A DNA stretch of 64,000 bases from Tethya wilhelma (Eukaryota > Porifera > Demospongiae > Tethyida > Tethyidae), in the NCBI GenBank assembly GCA_964030475.1, contig CAXIPT010000001.1:13796792-13860791 (forward strand), written 5' to 3'. The notes below the pieces were generated by a model. That model saw only the letters and a list, made by a program, of their open reading frames with translations. It ran no database searches and was not told the origin of the DNA. Below, one piece after another: positions 21,018 to 32,029 of the stretch (its first letter is position 1; each line of letters opens with the position of its first letter). The translations under genes and the position numbers were made by a program.

Positions 21018-24000
21018 AAACACGGACACAACTCTGCTTATAATAATTATGATGTTGTTGCATGAAGCCTTATCAGATCAGAGCCTCAGAATGATATCTT
21101 GCATGCATAGCACACTGTGGTTTACTGTTTCCAGCTGTGGTCTATACATAGTACTACATGGAAGGAATGGGCCAAATGTCCATGCACCAGGTTCCTGCTT
21201 TGCAATTTTCCCCCGATAATTATATATAATACTGTATATGAGTAGTATAAGACTACTACAAGAATTCACATGCATGATCCAGTCTGTTTGCTGCAGCAGA
21301 ATTTTGCCTGTCTATATGAGTACTGTGAGCTAGCAAATGAAAATTGGGTTAAAGAAAACAACCTACTAGACTACACTAATGACTTGTTAAGTTTTTTGCC
21401 ACTTAGTTTACATGTGGTAGACTGAAACTTGTGTTTAGTAGCAGGCCTTCTCATCACTGGGTCTCATGCATGTCTAGTAGTATATATGGCTACTTAGGAT
21501 GGGGTCATGAATAATAGTCGCTAAGTTGTCACAGTGATGTTGTGCAATTTTTAGAACCCTGTTTAATAGTGTATTTTGGAATACCTAGCTCTGCCATCAG
21601 TGGAGCTCTGCATCCACATTTCTATAGACTCCGTAATTGACATATTATCATGCTAGTGTATATATACTTACATGTATTTCAGAATTGATATGTCTCTCCG
21701 TGTGACTCCATATATAGGCATACATTGGAAATAGTGATTCTGGCACTGAGTCTATTTCAAGCAAGTTAAGTGAAGCTAGCTCAATTGGAGAGTTTTCAGC
21801 AACCAATTGCAAAGTACACGTCAAGCATCCTCCTCTTGTGCCAAATAAAGAGACATTATTACAACATTTTGCAAGCCATGGGTTTGGATCAGAGGTCAAA
21901 AATCTCACAGTACATAAATACAATGACAGGAAAACTGGGAGATCAGTTGGGTATGCAATTGTCACGCTAGCATCAAGCCAAGATGCTGATCAGCTCATTC
22001 GAACAATGAGTGGTTCATATTTGTTTGGAAAATACAAATTGAGTTTGAAACCTCATGAAAAAAGAAAAGGTGGTAAAGCAACAAACAAAATGACACCGAA
22101 GAAGTCTAACAAAAAAGGTTTTCCTGCTAGTTCAAAGCCTGTTGAACCAGTAGTGCTGTTTGTTGGTAATCTCTCGCAGGACGTGTGTGATCAAAACTTG
22201 CGTGACCACTTCAAAGAATTTGATTCTCATATTTCAAAAGTACATGTTGAAAAAGATCGACACAATCAATCCAAGAGATTTGGATTTGTCACTATCTCCT
22301 CACCTACTTATGCACAACTAGCCATCAAACAGCTGAATCGTACACCTTTATTTGGAGAGAAAATTAGCGTGCAAGTCAAGAAAACACGCAAACGCCAACC
22401 ATGTGCCCAAGGTCCAATTGCAGAGCAACAGATTTCTTCAGGCCTGCATGTGCATTATGGAGATGTAAATGAACCTAGCATTAGCTCAGTACAGGACACT
22501 AACCTTGATCGTCTAGACAAAAGAAATTGTGTGTTAGTGGAACCCCATGCTGATGTACCTGAACAACTGTCAGTGGATCCAATGGCATGTCGTTCTCCAC
22601 AGAGTGAGGTTGAAGTTATATCTTCAGAACAGGTTGAACAATTTTCGAGTGTTGTTCAACCATGTCTCAAAATGACAAAAGAGTTGTCTCAAGCATCACT
22701 GAATGAAGACATAGGAAACAATGTGACTTTGGTAACTAATCCATCTTGTCAATTTTCAGAGCCATTATTCAACAACAAATGTAAGCCCAACATGTCTTGT
22801 ACACCTAGCACAGAACATAGTTCTAAGAAATTTCAGCTGATCCCTAAGCAGAAAGGGTTAAAAACAACTCAGAAAGTTGTCCCTACAAAAGTCAAGTTTG
22901 AACTTAGCTGTTCAACAACCGAGCAGCAGTTTCAAGATCACATCAATCATCTTATGAAGCAAGAAATCACTTTTGAAGTACTTCACGTTGATTCTGGAAA
23001 TACCTCTTCCATTATTGAAGTTGAGTTTCAAAGCCTCAGCAAAGCAAAGCTTGTGCTTAAACTTCTCAAGAAACACGACCCATCCATTAAGGGAGAAATA
23101 ATGAAACCAAAACCCCCCTTGAATGATGCTAAGAAAATGATTTCTGAGTTCAAAACAAGTGTTGAAAAGAAAAGAAGTCTCTGTTTGCAGAAACATGCCA
23201 AAAAGCTGGATAAACTAAAAGAGAAACACCAAGGACTAATTCTTCCAAAGAAATGTCCTCTTGACCTTCACATGAGAATCAAAGCAGAACGAGAAGCCTT
23301 AAATCACACAATTGTGGAGCGCACCTGTCAGCAAGAGGAGTTCGAAAACTACTGCGAAGACCTTGAAAAGAAACTAAGCCAGATAGATTTATCAGAAATG
23401 TTAGACAATGATACCGTAGCAGCTGAGGTGAATCAGATGCGTAAAAACTTTGGAAGAGAGTGTGTCCATTTTTCTCGACATCTTCCCATTTATGCCCATC
23501 GTAGTGACATCGTTCAAACTGTACAAGAATGTCAAGTAAGCATACTTATTGGTGAAACAGGATCTGGAAAGAGTACACAAATTGTTCAATATTTGCATGG
23601 TGCTGGATTTTCAAAGAAGGGTGCTATAGTGTGTACCCAACCAAGAAAAGTGGCAGCAATCTCCCTTGCTGATTTTGTGAGTGCAGAGATGGGTGAAGTG
23701 GTCGGACGAGTTGTTGGATACAAGACAGGAACTCGCGGAAAGTTTTGCAAACTGACGGAGATATTTTACATGACTGATCACACACTACTCAATGAGTGCA
23801 TAGAAGACCCATCGTTTACCAAGTATTCGTGCTTGGTCATTGACGAAGCCCACGAGAGGAGTCTCAGTACAGACATTCTACTTGCATTTGTCAAGCAATC
23901 TCTGCTGATCAGACCAGATCTGAGAATCATTATCACGTCAGCAACAATTGATCCTGTTCTCTTCCAAGAGTACTTTGGTGGAGAGTGTCCAGTGATAAAA

Positions 24001-27000
24001 GTGCCTGGACGTACCTACCCTGTCAGCATTGAATGGAATCCATTGAAGTCAGCAGGTTCTCCGATCGATAGACAGTATGTTTTGGATGCTGTCAAGGTGG
24101 CCTGTCGACTTCATAAGGATGAGCCAGCTGGTGACATCTTAGTTTTTCTCACAAATCCTTTGGAAATTGAAAAGGCATGTCAACGGACCACAGAAAACAT
24201 TGGAGATGGAGCACTTATACTCCCCCTCCATGGCAAACTACAACCAGAAGATCAACGTAAAGTGTTTGATGTCACTGAAAAGCGAAAAATAATCTTTGCC
24301 ACGAACGTTGCTGAAACTTCAGTTACCATACCTGGTGTCAAGTATGTTGTTGATACAGGTCTCGCCAAAGAATTGTGTTTTGATCCAAAGAAGAACATGA
24401 ACTCTCTCGAAGTTCGTATCATCAGTAAATCTTCAGCTGAGCAGAGGATGGGTAGAGCGGGACGTACCAGTGCTGGAAAATGTTATCGACTTTACTCACA
24501 GAAGGATTACGACAGTATGCCGGATAAAATGTTGCCTGAAATACTACGTGTTGCACTCTCTAGTGCCGCTTTGAAGTTGTACGAGTTTGGTGTCAGTGAT
24601 ATTCTTTCGTTTGAATTTGTCGAAAAGCCTGATCAAACAGCATTAATGACAGCTGTGGATAATCTAGAGTTTCTTGGTGCAGTACAAGGGGGTCAACTAA
24701 CAGATTTGGGAAAGAAAATGGCCTCCCTTCCAACCGATCCTCACTTATCAAAGATTCTTCTTGATGCCATTGATCAAGGTGTTGCCTTAGAGGCGGCAAC
24801 TGCTGTGGCTATTTCGATCTTAGCTGGAAGTGTTTTTTTCCGTGCTGGAAATGAAGAAGTGAAGAATGAGAGTGACATGAAGACAATCACATTTTGTCAT
24901 CCTGCTGGAGATCAAATAACATATCTTCAAACGTATCAGCAATGGGCCTCCCAGGACAGAGCCAACCAGAACAAATGGTGTGTGGAGAACTTTGTGAATG
25001 CCAAGAGTATGAGATTAGTAAAAGAGTGTGTAAGTGAATTGCGTGATATTCTCACTTCAAAGCTTCATCTTCACTTCCCTCAAAATATCATGCATTTGAA
25101 TCTCGATGAGGCAGAAGCAAAGATCCCAAAGCTATACTTCAATGCATTTATCAAGAATCTCTGTGTGTTTCTTGGTCATGAACGTATTGGCTACCTGAAT
25201 GAGATGCTACCTAATGAAAAGCTTATCATTTTCCCTGGATCTCCTCTTCGGCAATTGAATACCATCCCTAAGGTAGTTGTTTATGAGAAGACACTGAAAA
25301 CTTCTCAAAACTTCATGCTACAAGTGCTCCCTGTGAAAGAAGAATGGGTTCAAGAGGCATTGGAATCCGGGAGGCTTCCCCTTCACCCATGCCAGTCTGG
25401 TTTATTCCATCACTTCAAAGTAACTCCTTTGATTTTCAAAAACCTGGGTCATCATATTTTGAGTACGCTTCAAAATTGCCAACAAAATATCAACAACGAA
25501 CTCAAAGCAGAACACATTGAGCCATTGATAGAATTTTCAAGGAAAGAAGGAGAATTAAAGGTGTTTCTTCCTGAGCACTGCCATGAACCTATCTCCTTTC
25601 TCTTGAAGGCACACATTAGTAGCATAGAAGATGAATTGGAGAATGAAATCAGTGAATATGGTGTGACAAGTGAAGGAGATAATGTGAGAGTGCTTATTGG
25701 ATGTGGGGGGTCTATTCAGCGTGTGCTTATGCCTCATGAGTATCGTACTGTGATAATCAAAGGACCAAGGAATGTGCAGTGGCATGACAGCATCTATCAA
25801 CAGCTGCTGCAATTTGGAAACATACAAAATCATTGGACTAACAATTTTAAGAAACAGACACATCTCTCTGTCACATTTCGAAACCCTGATGATGCAATGA
25901 TTGCTGCTACAACACTGGAGACTCCTGAAGGTATTTGTATTGAACCAAAGCTACTGAAGTCTGGAGAGTCTCAAACGACTTTTTCCCTTACAATTGAGTG
26001 GTGTCGAAGAGAAAGAAAAGATTTTGCTTTTATTTCCTTCCATGATCTAGATGACTTTATCAATGCTTCTGCTAGCTTACGTTCAGTTCATATGCTTGGA
26101 AGTATTGCTAAATTTCGACGAGCAGATGATGATGACAACAAGCTGTTCATGACATGTCGTGGTTCTCGTCTGTACACTGAAGAAGATATCAAGAATGCTA
26201 TTCTTAGTCACCTTCCATCATATCTCACAGAGGACAGCCTAGAAGTTTCTGTTGGTCGCGAAAAGTCATTTGAAACCACACCTGCAATGTATGCTGCTAT
26301 CAGAAATGAACTTGATGACATCATCTCTCAATGTGCAACAAAGGATAAATACAAGCTTAATGTATCAATAGCAAGAAAACACCACACTTTTTACAGAGCG
26401 TATGCTGTGTTTCAAAATCCTGCTGAAGGTCAAGATGCCTCAACTATGCTTCAACGGGAATACGTTGATGGCAAAATGTTGACTGTAAAAACATCTCTTT
26501 CCTCAGTCCTACGATTTCGTCAGTGTGTGTATGAGGTCATTGAGAGCTCAGTAGATGGAATTACCGAAGAAATCCATCATCGCTATCCCACTGTCAAGGT
26601 GCAGCATGGTGAGATGGATAAGAAAGGGAATGTGCTTATCAAAATATCGTCAGATGATTGCAATGTCAGAGACTTCAATATTATCAAGTATGCCCTTCAT
26701 ACTGTCGTCAATCCAGAAACAATTGAGTGTTGTAATCCTATCTTACGTGAATATATCTACACTGCCAATTGCAGAGAATCACTTGAGAAAATCAGCAAAG
26801 AAACAAACACTTACATTCAAGTTGACAAACGTTCCATAACAGTCGCTATCTATGGCTCTCAAGGTAACAAATCTCGAGCACAAATTGAGTTCAACAAAAG
26901 TCTTTTCTTTTTGGATGATGGCACCAAGTGCCATGAAATTCATCTCAAGAAAGCAGGAATGCCACCTGGTTTAATGAAGCACTTGATTGTACAGTATGGA

Positions 27001-27819
27001 TCAGAATTACAAGGTATCGTTGAAATGGAAGGTGTCTTCTCTGCAAAACTTAACCCCAGAAAACAGATTCTGACTGTTTTTGCAACTGAAGCAGCCTATC
27101 AGTCGATCATTGAACTAGTGAAGGAGTATACTGAAAACCTCAATCCACACTTACAAAGTGTGCACCATAATCCAGGAGATGTAGAATGTTGCCTTTGCTT
27201 CAATCTAATCAGCCATGTGAGTGAAATCATTAGGCTAGAGTTGTGTGGCCATCCTTACTGTAGTGATTGTATTCAAGCTCAGGTTGCTCCTTCTAGTATA
27301 ACCATTCCTGTCTTGTGTGCTGCTGAAGAGTGTTCAAAGCCAATGGTCTTGAGAGATTTTCAAAATCTTTCCAAACGTGTTGGATTCAAGATTCATCGCC
27401 TCATCAAACCAAGCATGAGAGCTTACATTGGAGCAAACAGGGATGTTGTACATGTGTGTCCAAGTCCAGACTGTGAAATGGTATACAATATCACTAAAGA
27501 TAGCCAGTCCTACTTCTGCAGTCATTGTGGTGCTGCTACATGTACTGCATGTCATGAGCCATACCATGCTGGCCTCACTTGTGCAATGTACCAGTCAGAG
27601 ATCAAGGCAGATGAAGGAGTGAGGCAATGGATGGAGGGAGACCCTGAGAATCGTAGACGGTGTCCAAATTGCAGGACAGTTATTGAGAAGACATATGGTT
27701 GCAATCATGTACACTGTTCAACTTGCAATGTACACGTATGCTGGTTTTGTATGGATCATTTTGGGACCAGTAGAGAATGCTATGACCACATGTCTGCACA
27801 GCACGGGAACTTCGGATGA
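17472..27819 (+). CDS. CARD - cysteine module - RRM - RRM - DEAH helicase - RBR E3 ligase (joined model, about 2,499 aa)
   Basis: Model: exon 17472-18869, intron 18870-21717, exon 21718-27819. The first exon ends CAG|GTATGG in phase 0; the second begins after TATATAG in phase 0 and has no nearby start codon. Residues about 27-120 are CARD-like, then a CPCGNC cysteine module with conserved helices (to about 440). RRM1 is at about 509-580 and RRM2 at 608-685 (LFVGNL; KRFGFVTI). A charged coil follows, then a DEAH/RHA-type helicase with GETGSGKST (about 1077), DEAH (about 1173), SAT and QRMGRAGRT (about 1374), all intact. The helicase-associated region, a long linker, and RING1-IBR-RING2 (about 2288-2499) complete it, with catalytic-type Cys near 2461. 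Inferred role: RNA-dependent remodelling coupled to ubiquitylation and CARD signalling. Plants have DEAH11/12 helicase-RBR proteins; the CARD link is new to me. The join is unproven, so the two exons could be separate genes. Confidence 0.65.
18984..20200. mobile_element. TIR element (TAGCCTCGTTCCCAGG ends) interrupted by a second TIR element
   Basis: The left end at 18984 runs TAGCCTCGTTCCCAGGCTCC, then CAAAAATAAGGAAGG and GGTACCAGTAGTCAC. The inner part of its inverted partner is at about 19555-19612 and the outer part at 20159-20200. The gap between them is a second element (about 19612-20158) with its own inverted ends, GGGGTAGTCACTCCCACTC and inverse. No clear target duplication was found for the outer element. 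Confidence 0.6.
20411..20673. mobile_element. 263-bp TIR MITE with near-perfect 9-bp target duplication
   Basis: Inverted ends of about 95 bp: TAGTCTCGTTCCCAGACCC on the left, and the inverse of GGGTCTGGGCACAAGACTA on the right. The arms continue through GACTAA and TTGGTTGTGCTGACTCAGCA. It is flanked by AGCTAGCTA (20402-20410) and AGCTATCTA (20674-20682), 8 of 9 identical. Confidence 0.8.
21718..27819 (+). CDS. RRM-RRM-DEAH helicase-RBR exon (copy B, 2,033 codons, uninterrupted)
   Basis: A single 6.1-kb exon. The open frame extends 5' of the GTG at 21838 to the acceptor at 21717. It encodes two RRMs, a linker with a basic coiled coil, the full DEAH-box helicase core with all motifs, a helicase-associated and OB-like region (to about 25410), a long linker with repeated alpha/beta folds, and RING1-IBR-RING2. 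The C-terminal 770 residues are duplicated at 12878-15294. There are no frame breaks over 6 kb, so it is under coding constraint. The nearest known architecture is the plant DEAH11/DEAH12 group. Confidence 0.9.
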   Translation, partial: AYIGNSDSGTESISSKLSEASSIGEFSATNCKVHVKHPPLVPNKETLLQHFASHGFGSEVKNLTVHKYNDRKTGRSVGYAIVTLASSQDADQLIRTMSGSYLFGKYKLSLKPHEKRKGGKATNKMTPKKSNKKGFPASSKPVEPVVLFVGNLSQDVCDQNLRDHFKEFDSHISKVHVEKDRHNQSKRFGFVTISSPTYAQLAIKQLNRTPLFGEKISVQVKKTRKRQPCAQGPIAEQQISSGLHVHYGDVNEPSISSVQDTNLDRLDKRNCVLVEPHADVPEQLSVDPMACRSPQSEVEVISSEQVEQFSSVVQPCLKMTKELSQASLNEDIGNNVTLVTNPSCQFSEPLFNNKCKPNMSCTPSTEHSSKKFQLIPKQKGLKTTQKVVPTKVKFELSCSTTEQQFQDHINHLMKQEITFEVLHVDSGNTSSIIEVEFQSLSKAKLVLKLLKKHDPSIKGEIMKPKPPLNDAKKMISEFKTSVEKKRSLCLQKHAKKLDKLKEKHQGLILPKKCPLDLHMRIKAEREALNHTIVERTCQQEEFENYCEDLEKKLSQIDLSEMLDNDTVAAEVNQMRKNFGRECVHFSRHLPIYAHRSDIVQTVQECQVSILIGETGSGKSTQIVQYLHGAGFSKKGAIVCTQPRKVAAISLADFVSAEMGEVVGRVVGYKTGTRGKFCKLTEIFYMTDHTLLNECIEDPSFTKYSCLVIDEAHERSLSTDILLAFVKQSLLIRPDLRIIITSATIDPVLFQEYFGGECPVIKVPGRTYPVSIEWNPLKSAGSPIDRQYVLDAVKVACRLHKDEPAGDILVFLTNPLEIEKACQRTTENIGDGALILPLHGKLQPEDQRKVFDVTEKRKIIFATNVAETSVTIPGVKYVVDTGLAKELCFDPKKNMNSLEVRIISKSSAEQRMGRAGRTSAGKCYRLYSQKDYDSMPDKMLPEILRVALSSAALKLYEFGVSDILSFEFVEKPDQTALMTAVDNLEFLGAVQGGQLTDLGKKMASLPTDPHLSKILLDAIDQGVALEAATAVAISILAGSVFFRAGNEEVKNESDMKTITFCHPAGDQITYLQTYQQWASQDRANQNKWCVENFVNAKSMRLVKECVSELRDILTSKLHLHFPQNIMHLNLDEAEAKIPKLYFNAFIKNLCVFLGHERIGYLNEMLPNEKLIIFPGSPLRQLNTIPKVVVYEKTLKTSQNFMLQVLPVKEEWVQEALESGRLPLHPCQSGLFHHFKVTPLIFKNLGHHILSTLQNCQQNINNELKAEHIEPLIEFSRKEGELKVFLPEHCHEPISFLLKAHISSIEDELENEISEYGVTSEGDNVRVLIGCGGSIQRVLMPHEYRTVIIKGPRNVQWHDSIYQQLLQFGNIQNHWTNNFKKQTHLSVTFRNPDDAMIAATTLETPEGICIEPKLLKSGESQTTFSLTIEWCRRERKDFAFISFHDLDDFINASASLRSVHMLGSIAKFRRADDDDNKLFMTCRGSRLYTEEDIKNAILSHLPSYLTEDSLEVSVGREKSFETTPAMYAAIRNELDDIISQCATKDKYKLNVSIARKHHTFYRAYAVFQNPAEGQDASTMLQREYVDGKMLTVKTSLSSVLRFRQCVYEVIESSVDGITEEIHHRYPTVKVQHGEMDKKGNVLIKISSDDCNVRDFNIIKYALHTVVNPETIECCNPILREYIYTANCRESLEKISKETNTYIQVDKRSITVAIYGSQGNKSRAQIEFNKSLFFLDDGTKCHEIHLKKAGMPPGLMKHLIVQYGSELQGIVEMEGVFSAKLNPRKQILTVFATEAAYQSIIELVKEYTENLNPHLQSVHHNPGDVECCLCFNLISHVSEIIRLELCGHPYCSDCIQAQVAPSSITIPVLCAAEECSKPMVLRDFQNLSKRVGFKIHRLIKPSMRAYIGANRDVVHVCPSPDCEMVYNITKDSQSYFCSHCGAATCTACHEPYHAGLTCAMYQSEIKADEGVRQWMEGDPENRRRCPNCRTVIEKTYGCNHVHCSTCNVHVCWFCMDHFGTSRECYDHMSAQHGNFG

Positions 27820-28059
27820 GGACTTGTTTCATAATTTGTTTGGCCATTGATATGTACTGTTTAGCATTTTAATTTGAAAATAATTAATTTTGTAGGACTA
27901 GTACTAATTAGCTGCAATTGTGTTATAGTAATGTCATTTTGATTCACTCTCATGAGGTCTCTAGGACGCGCGCGCGCCCGTGCATCTGGCCGGCTGGTCT
28001 CTTAAAAAAATTTAACCCGTTTTATCCATTGGTAACGCAGCAACACAAACTCAAGAAAC
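27820..28059 (+). promoter_or_regulatory. Short spacer and probable promoter of the coiled-coil gene
   Basis: 240 bp between the RBR stop codon and the next ATG. It includes a GC-rich stretch (GGACGCGCGCGCGCCCG, about 27963-27979). The same spacer exists beside copy A (15435-15531), so it was duplicated with the block. Confidence 0.4.
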
Positions 28060-31000
28060 ATGATGTGGAGTGAGAAGCCAGCAAGGTATAGAATACTGTG
28101 ATGAGATTGTAACAAGGATCATATCAGTTAAATTTATCTGTTCAGGTCTACTCAAATACCTGCCTTACCTCCAATCAATTTCCCTACTTCAAGACATCAT
28201 TCAACTATAAATGTTCCTAAACCCTCAAAGTACAGAGAAGTATCTCAAAGCTCTTCCAATGTAGCTGATTATGATGAGTTGGAGAGCCGTGTTAGCACAA
28301 TGGAGCAGTCCAATAAGGCTCTCCTTGAAGAGCTGATGTTGGTTCGTAGTGAGTTGAAACAGAGCCAAGGCTCACAAGATGACCTTGCACAGGAGGTCAA
28401 CTATCTCAGGAACAAGTTGGAAACCAAGAACAATTTCTTGGAGAGTCAGTTGGGTCAGAGAGTTGCAAGGAATGAAGCCGATGTGATTGGCAGTAAGGAT
28501 ATAGTGGATTCTTTGATGCACTCAACAAGAGAGGTGAAACAGGAGTTACACAAACTGACAGCCAGCTTTGGTGAGTTGAATGAAGAGCTGATGAAGTGCA
28601 GAGGAGCTGTTCATCAGATGGAAAATAAGAGCACCAAACAGGATGTTTGGCTCAAGGAAAGGTATGAGTTGAAATGGTTCATTTTTTTATGATTGTTATT
28701 GTGGTTCTTTTGGTTTTGCAGCTTTGCTCACTTTCAAGAACAACTCTCATGGCTTTCTCAGAGAACAAATGGCTCTTTGAATAGTTTGGTTTCAGACTTT
28801 GAGCATCTGGAGCAACATGTCACTTCTGAGCATGCTCAGTTGGTATCCAGGCTCACCTCAGACCTGAAAGCTAACAGCACCAATGTGAGTGGACAGAGTG
28901 AGAAGATGAGGGAAGCTCTTGAGAAGCAGATCAGTGGGCTTGAAAAGGTACATCTGAACATTGGTTCTTATTTTTCTTCATGGTATACAAATGCAACTAG
29001 GAATCAGTTTTAAGTTTGTTTACCTACCTTGTTGTCCTTCTCTACTATTGCTAATTAAGTTACTTGAAGTTGTATATAAAGTCAATGCTCTCACTATATT
29101 TATTAGCTGGTATATGAGGAGAGAGAGTCACACGTCAAGTCTAACAATGAGCTCCACAGCCTTCTCAGTAGACAACAGGAGGAGCTGAGCAATGGACTGA
29201 AGATGATGAACAAAGCACTAGAGGTGAGCAGTGAGGTCAGATCATGGCCACGTCATGAATGACTCAGGAGGACTTGTTCTTGTGTAGGAATGTCAGAAGA
29301 AATGTGACCAACAAATATCCGCTCTGAGTGGTTCTCTCTCAGTGGTGGCCAACAGATGCAGTGAAGACCAGGGAGAACTGTCAACTGTACTCAATGCTGA
29401 GATAAAAATGAGGTATAGTGTTAGCTTGAAGCTATCGTACAGTTATCTTTAGTGTGTGAATTATAATGTATTGTCCTCAACAGACAAAGAGAAGTTGAGA
29501 AGGTGCATTCTCAGTGCCAGAGAACTCAAGAGTTGTGTCACAGCTCAGTGGGTGCTCTCAGAGAAGGCCTCCTCTCTCTAGAGGAGAGAGTCAGTGCTGG
29601 AAAGAGAGAGGTGTCTAAACGTTGTTGTGTTTGTCCTTTGTTTACTCTTGTGTATGCCCAACCACTCCCAATGTTTACACAAGAGATTTGAGGCCATAAA
29701 AAATAGAATGTTTATTGTTCCACAATAATTATTTATTGGCATCCCTCTAGTATTGTACTCCTATCAGTATGTGTCCCTTCTTACTAGTGTGTGTGTGTGT
29801 GTGTCAATGCCTCCAATGTAGGTCCACTCCTTCCAGAATGACATGGTTGCTGAGTTACAAGATATCAGCAAGAGATTGCAGGCCGATGTCACAGCTCGAG
29901 TGAACTCACTGCACCAACACATCAAGGCTATTGGAGCCCAGCGTGTGAGCACCACAAGGAGTGAGTCCAGGGGGCCCCCTGGCACACATACATCACCAGA
30001 GAAGGTACAAATGCTTTTCCCAATCTTACAATGTTTTGCTGTTTGCTTTAAATGTTTATTGTTGATTGTCATTTTGTCTTTAGATTCCTGAAACTGTCAG
30101 TCAACTCAATGTTCAGTATGAGCACTTGCAGAGGATGTTGAATGGAGAGATAGAGACACTGCAGAAGCAGATTGGACAGCACTCCAACCAGCTCAGTGGG
30201 TTGAACTCTGCACTACAGAACCTCCAACTGAGAATGGTTGGGATGATCCAACAGGAAACTAGCCAGGTGTGTAGCTTTGTTGTTGTACAGATCACCTATT
30301 CACAAGATTGGAAGATAACAATGCTGTTGAGAAGCCCCTGATTACACGTGTACACCCAGTGTAAACATGCACACCACTGTGTTCTCCATCACTCACACTT
30401 CACATACCTTGGGGGATACCATACCATGGGCATTCCTATGATATAGTACATATCAAGCCAAAGAAACAGTACAATATCATAAAAGTTTCACTTTCACTCG
30501 CATGCTATTATATACATAAATGTTGGTAGCTATCTTCTATGGTATGACAGAAGTGCGAGCTGTACTGCAACAGTGAGTAGAAGACCTATTCCTTTCTTAT
30601 TGTGTAGTTGTGTATACACTGCTTCTGTCTCACCGACTACCATTATCATGTTATTGTTGCTACCAAGCACCAACACATTGTTTTGTTATGTCCCTAATGT
30701 TCACAGAGATTCCATTCCATCTTGGACGTAAAGAAAGAGATGGCTGATCTTCAAGGAAGGCTCCCTCTCACTGCTCCCCCCTCCACCACCCACCCACTCT
30801 CACAATCCCACCAACAGCAGCAGCTCCACTTCACCGATCACACTCCACACACTACTCAGGACAACAAGCTGACCCTCCGTGGTGAAGATGGCCAGAACGA
30901 ACCAGATCACGGTGAAGAGATCAAAGCCACTACAAGTGGAGATGTTTCGAGGCCTGCAGGAGTGATAACAAAGGCCTTCTCCCCTTTCCCTGATGCTCAG

Positions 31001-32029
31001 GCTGCCGAGTCATACATGAGCGAAGAGAGCGATGATAGCCTAGAGGAGAGTGGTGGGGAGGACATTGAAGGAGGGGTGTATCGAGACCAAGGTGCCCTTG
31101 GTGGGCTGAGTCACAGTCATGGCCACAACCGAGCGAGGAGAACGAGGGACCAGTTTGAGACTTCTCCCGAGCCTCACAGCCTTCAGAGTTCCATCACAGA
31201 GAACATTGTGATACGATCGAAGAATGTCTTGAGGCAGCAGCATGCAAGGAGTAGGCCGTCTAGGTCTCAGAGGCATCGCAATCGACACAACGTTACTCAT
31301 CCCTTGGTTCAGGTGCGATCTTACTACGATGATCCTGAAACACAAGGTACGTTCACTTCAGCTCCCCCGACTCCTGCCAGTCAACGGAGGGTGCTTGTGA
31401 TGGGCTCTGCTTCAAGACCACACACTGCTGATGGAGACATTACTCCACATTCCACAACTGGAATGCAATACGAGCAAGAAACGGGGTCCCATTCCGATAT
31501 TGGAGATACCCAATCCCGTTCCAGAGCAGAAGAGTTTCCATCTCAAGAAGAGACAAGGTTGGCAACCGCTGGTGATGGCACTGGTGATGGCACTGGTGAT
31601 GGCGCTGGTGATGGCGGTGGTGATAGTGGTGGTGATGGTGCTGGTGAAGAATCCCATTCTGAAGGAGAACAATCGAGTGATGAGTTTGACAGCGAAGGTG
31701 AACGAGTTACCGATCAAGAAATTCTGGCTCATCCTGATGGTGAGGACCTACTTCGTGATGAAGACAGACAATACACTGACAATGAAGACATTGAATCACA
31801 GACTATAGAAAGAGCAGGTGAAAATTCTCATCCTCAGGAAGAAGATAACTCCGAAAGAGTGTTGGATGATGTAAATGCAGGACAAGATTCTGATGAGGGT
31901 CTGCAGCAAAGGGACCCAAATACTGACTTACATCAAACACCAAGTCAGCTGCAAGGCAAGGAAGGTAGTGAGACTGATAGCAATGATCTAGGTGCAGGTG
32001 GAGATGAAATGGTCTTTCAAATATCATGA
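28060..32029 (+). CDS. Long coiled-coil protein with acidic C-terminal tail (9 exons, 941 aa)
   Basis: Exons 28060-28085, 28146-28661, 28722-28947, 29107-29223, 29288-29412, 29484-29610, 29822-30004, 30084-30266, 30707-32029. Phases agree and the sum is 942 codons. After a short Pro-rich head, residues about 60-540 are a nearly continuous heptad coiled coil (for example YLRNKLETKNNFLESQLG and LEKQISGLEK). The last exon encodes a 430-residue low-complexity tail rich in Ser, Asp, Glu, Gln and His, with a GDGTGDGTGDGAGDG tract near 31570-31640. No catalytic domain. The general look is that of FAM81/CCDC154-type coiled-coil proteins, but I cannot assign it. AATAAA at 32275-32280 fits its poly(A) signal. 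A truncated copy lies at 15532. Confidence 0.85.

Larger units (their letters stand above)
18870..21717 (+). other. 2.85-kb intron (or intergenic) loaded with TIR elements
   Basis: Holds nested inverted-repeat elements (18984-20200, 20411-20673) and a (CA)n tract at about 20984-21018. From about 21620 it holds the upstream sequence shared with copy A (12655-12750). No convincing coding exon was seen; open frames around 19207-19437 lie inside the repeat. Confidence 0.6.

Noticed and set aside
21718..27819. RIG-I-like receptor orthologue
   Set aside because: Helicase is DEAH/RHA type with an RBR, not the RLR helicase with a zinc-binding C-terminal domain; similarity would be functional only.
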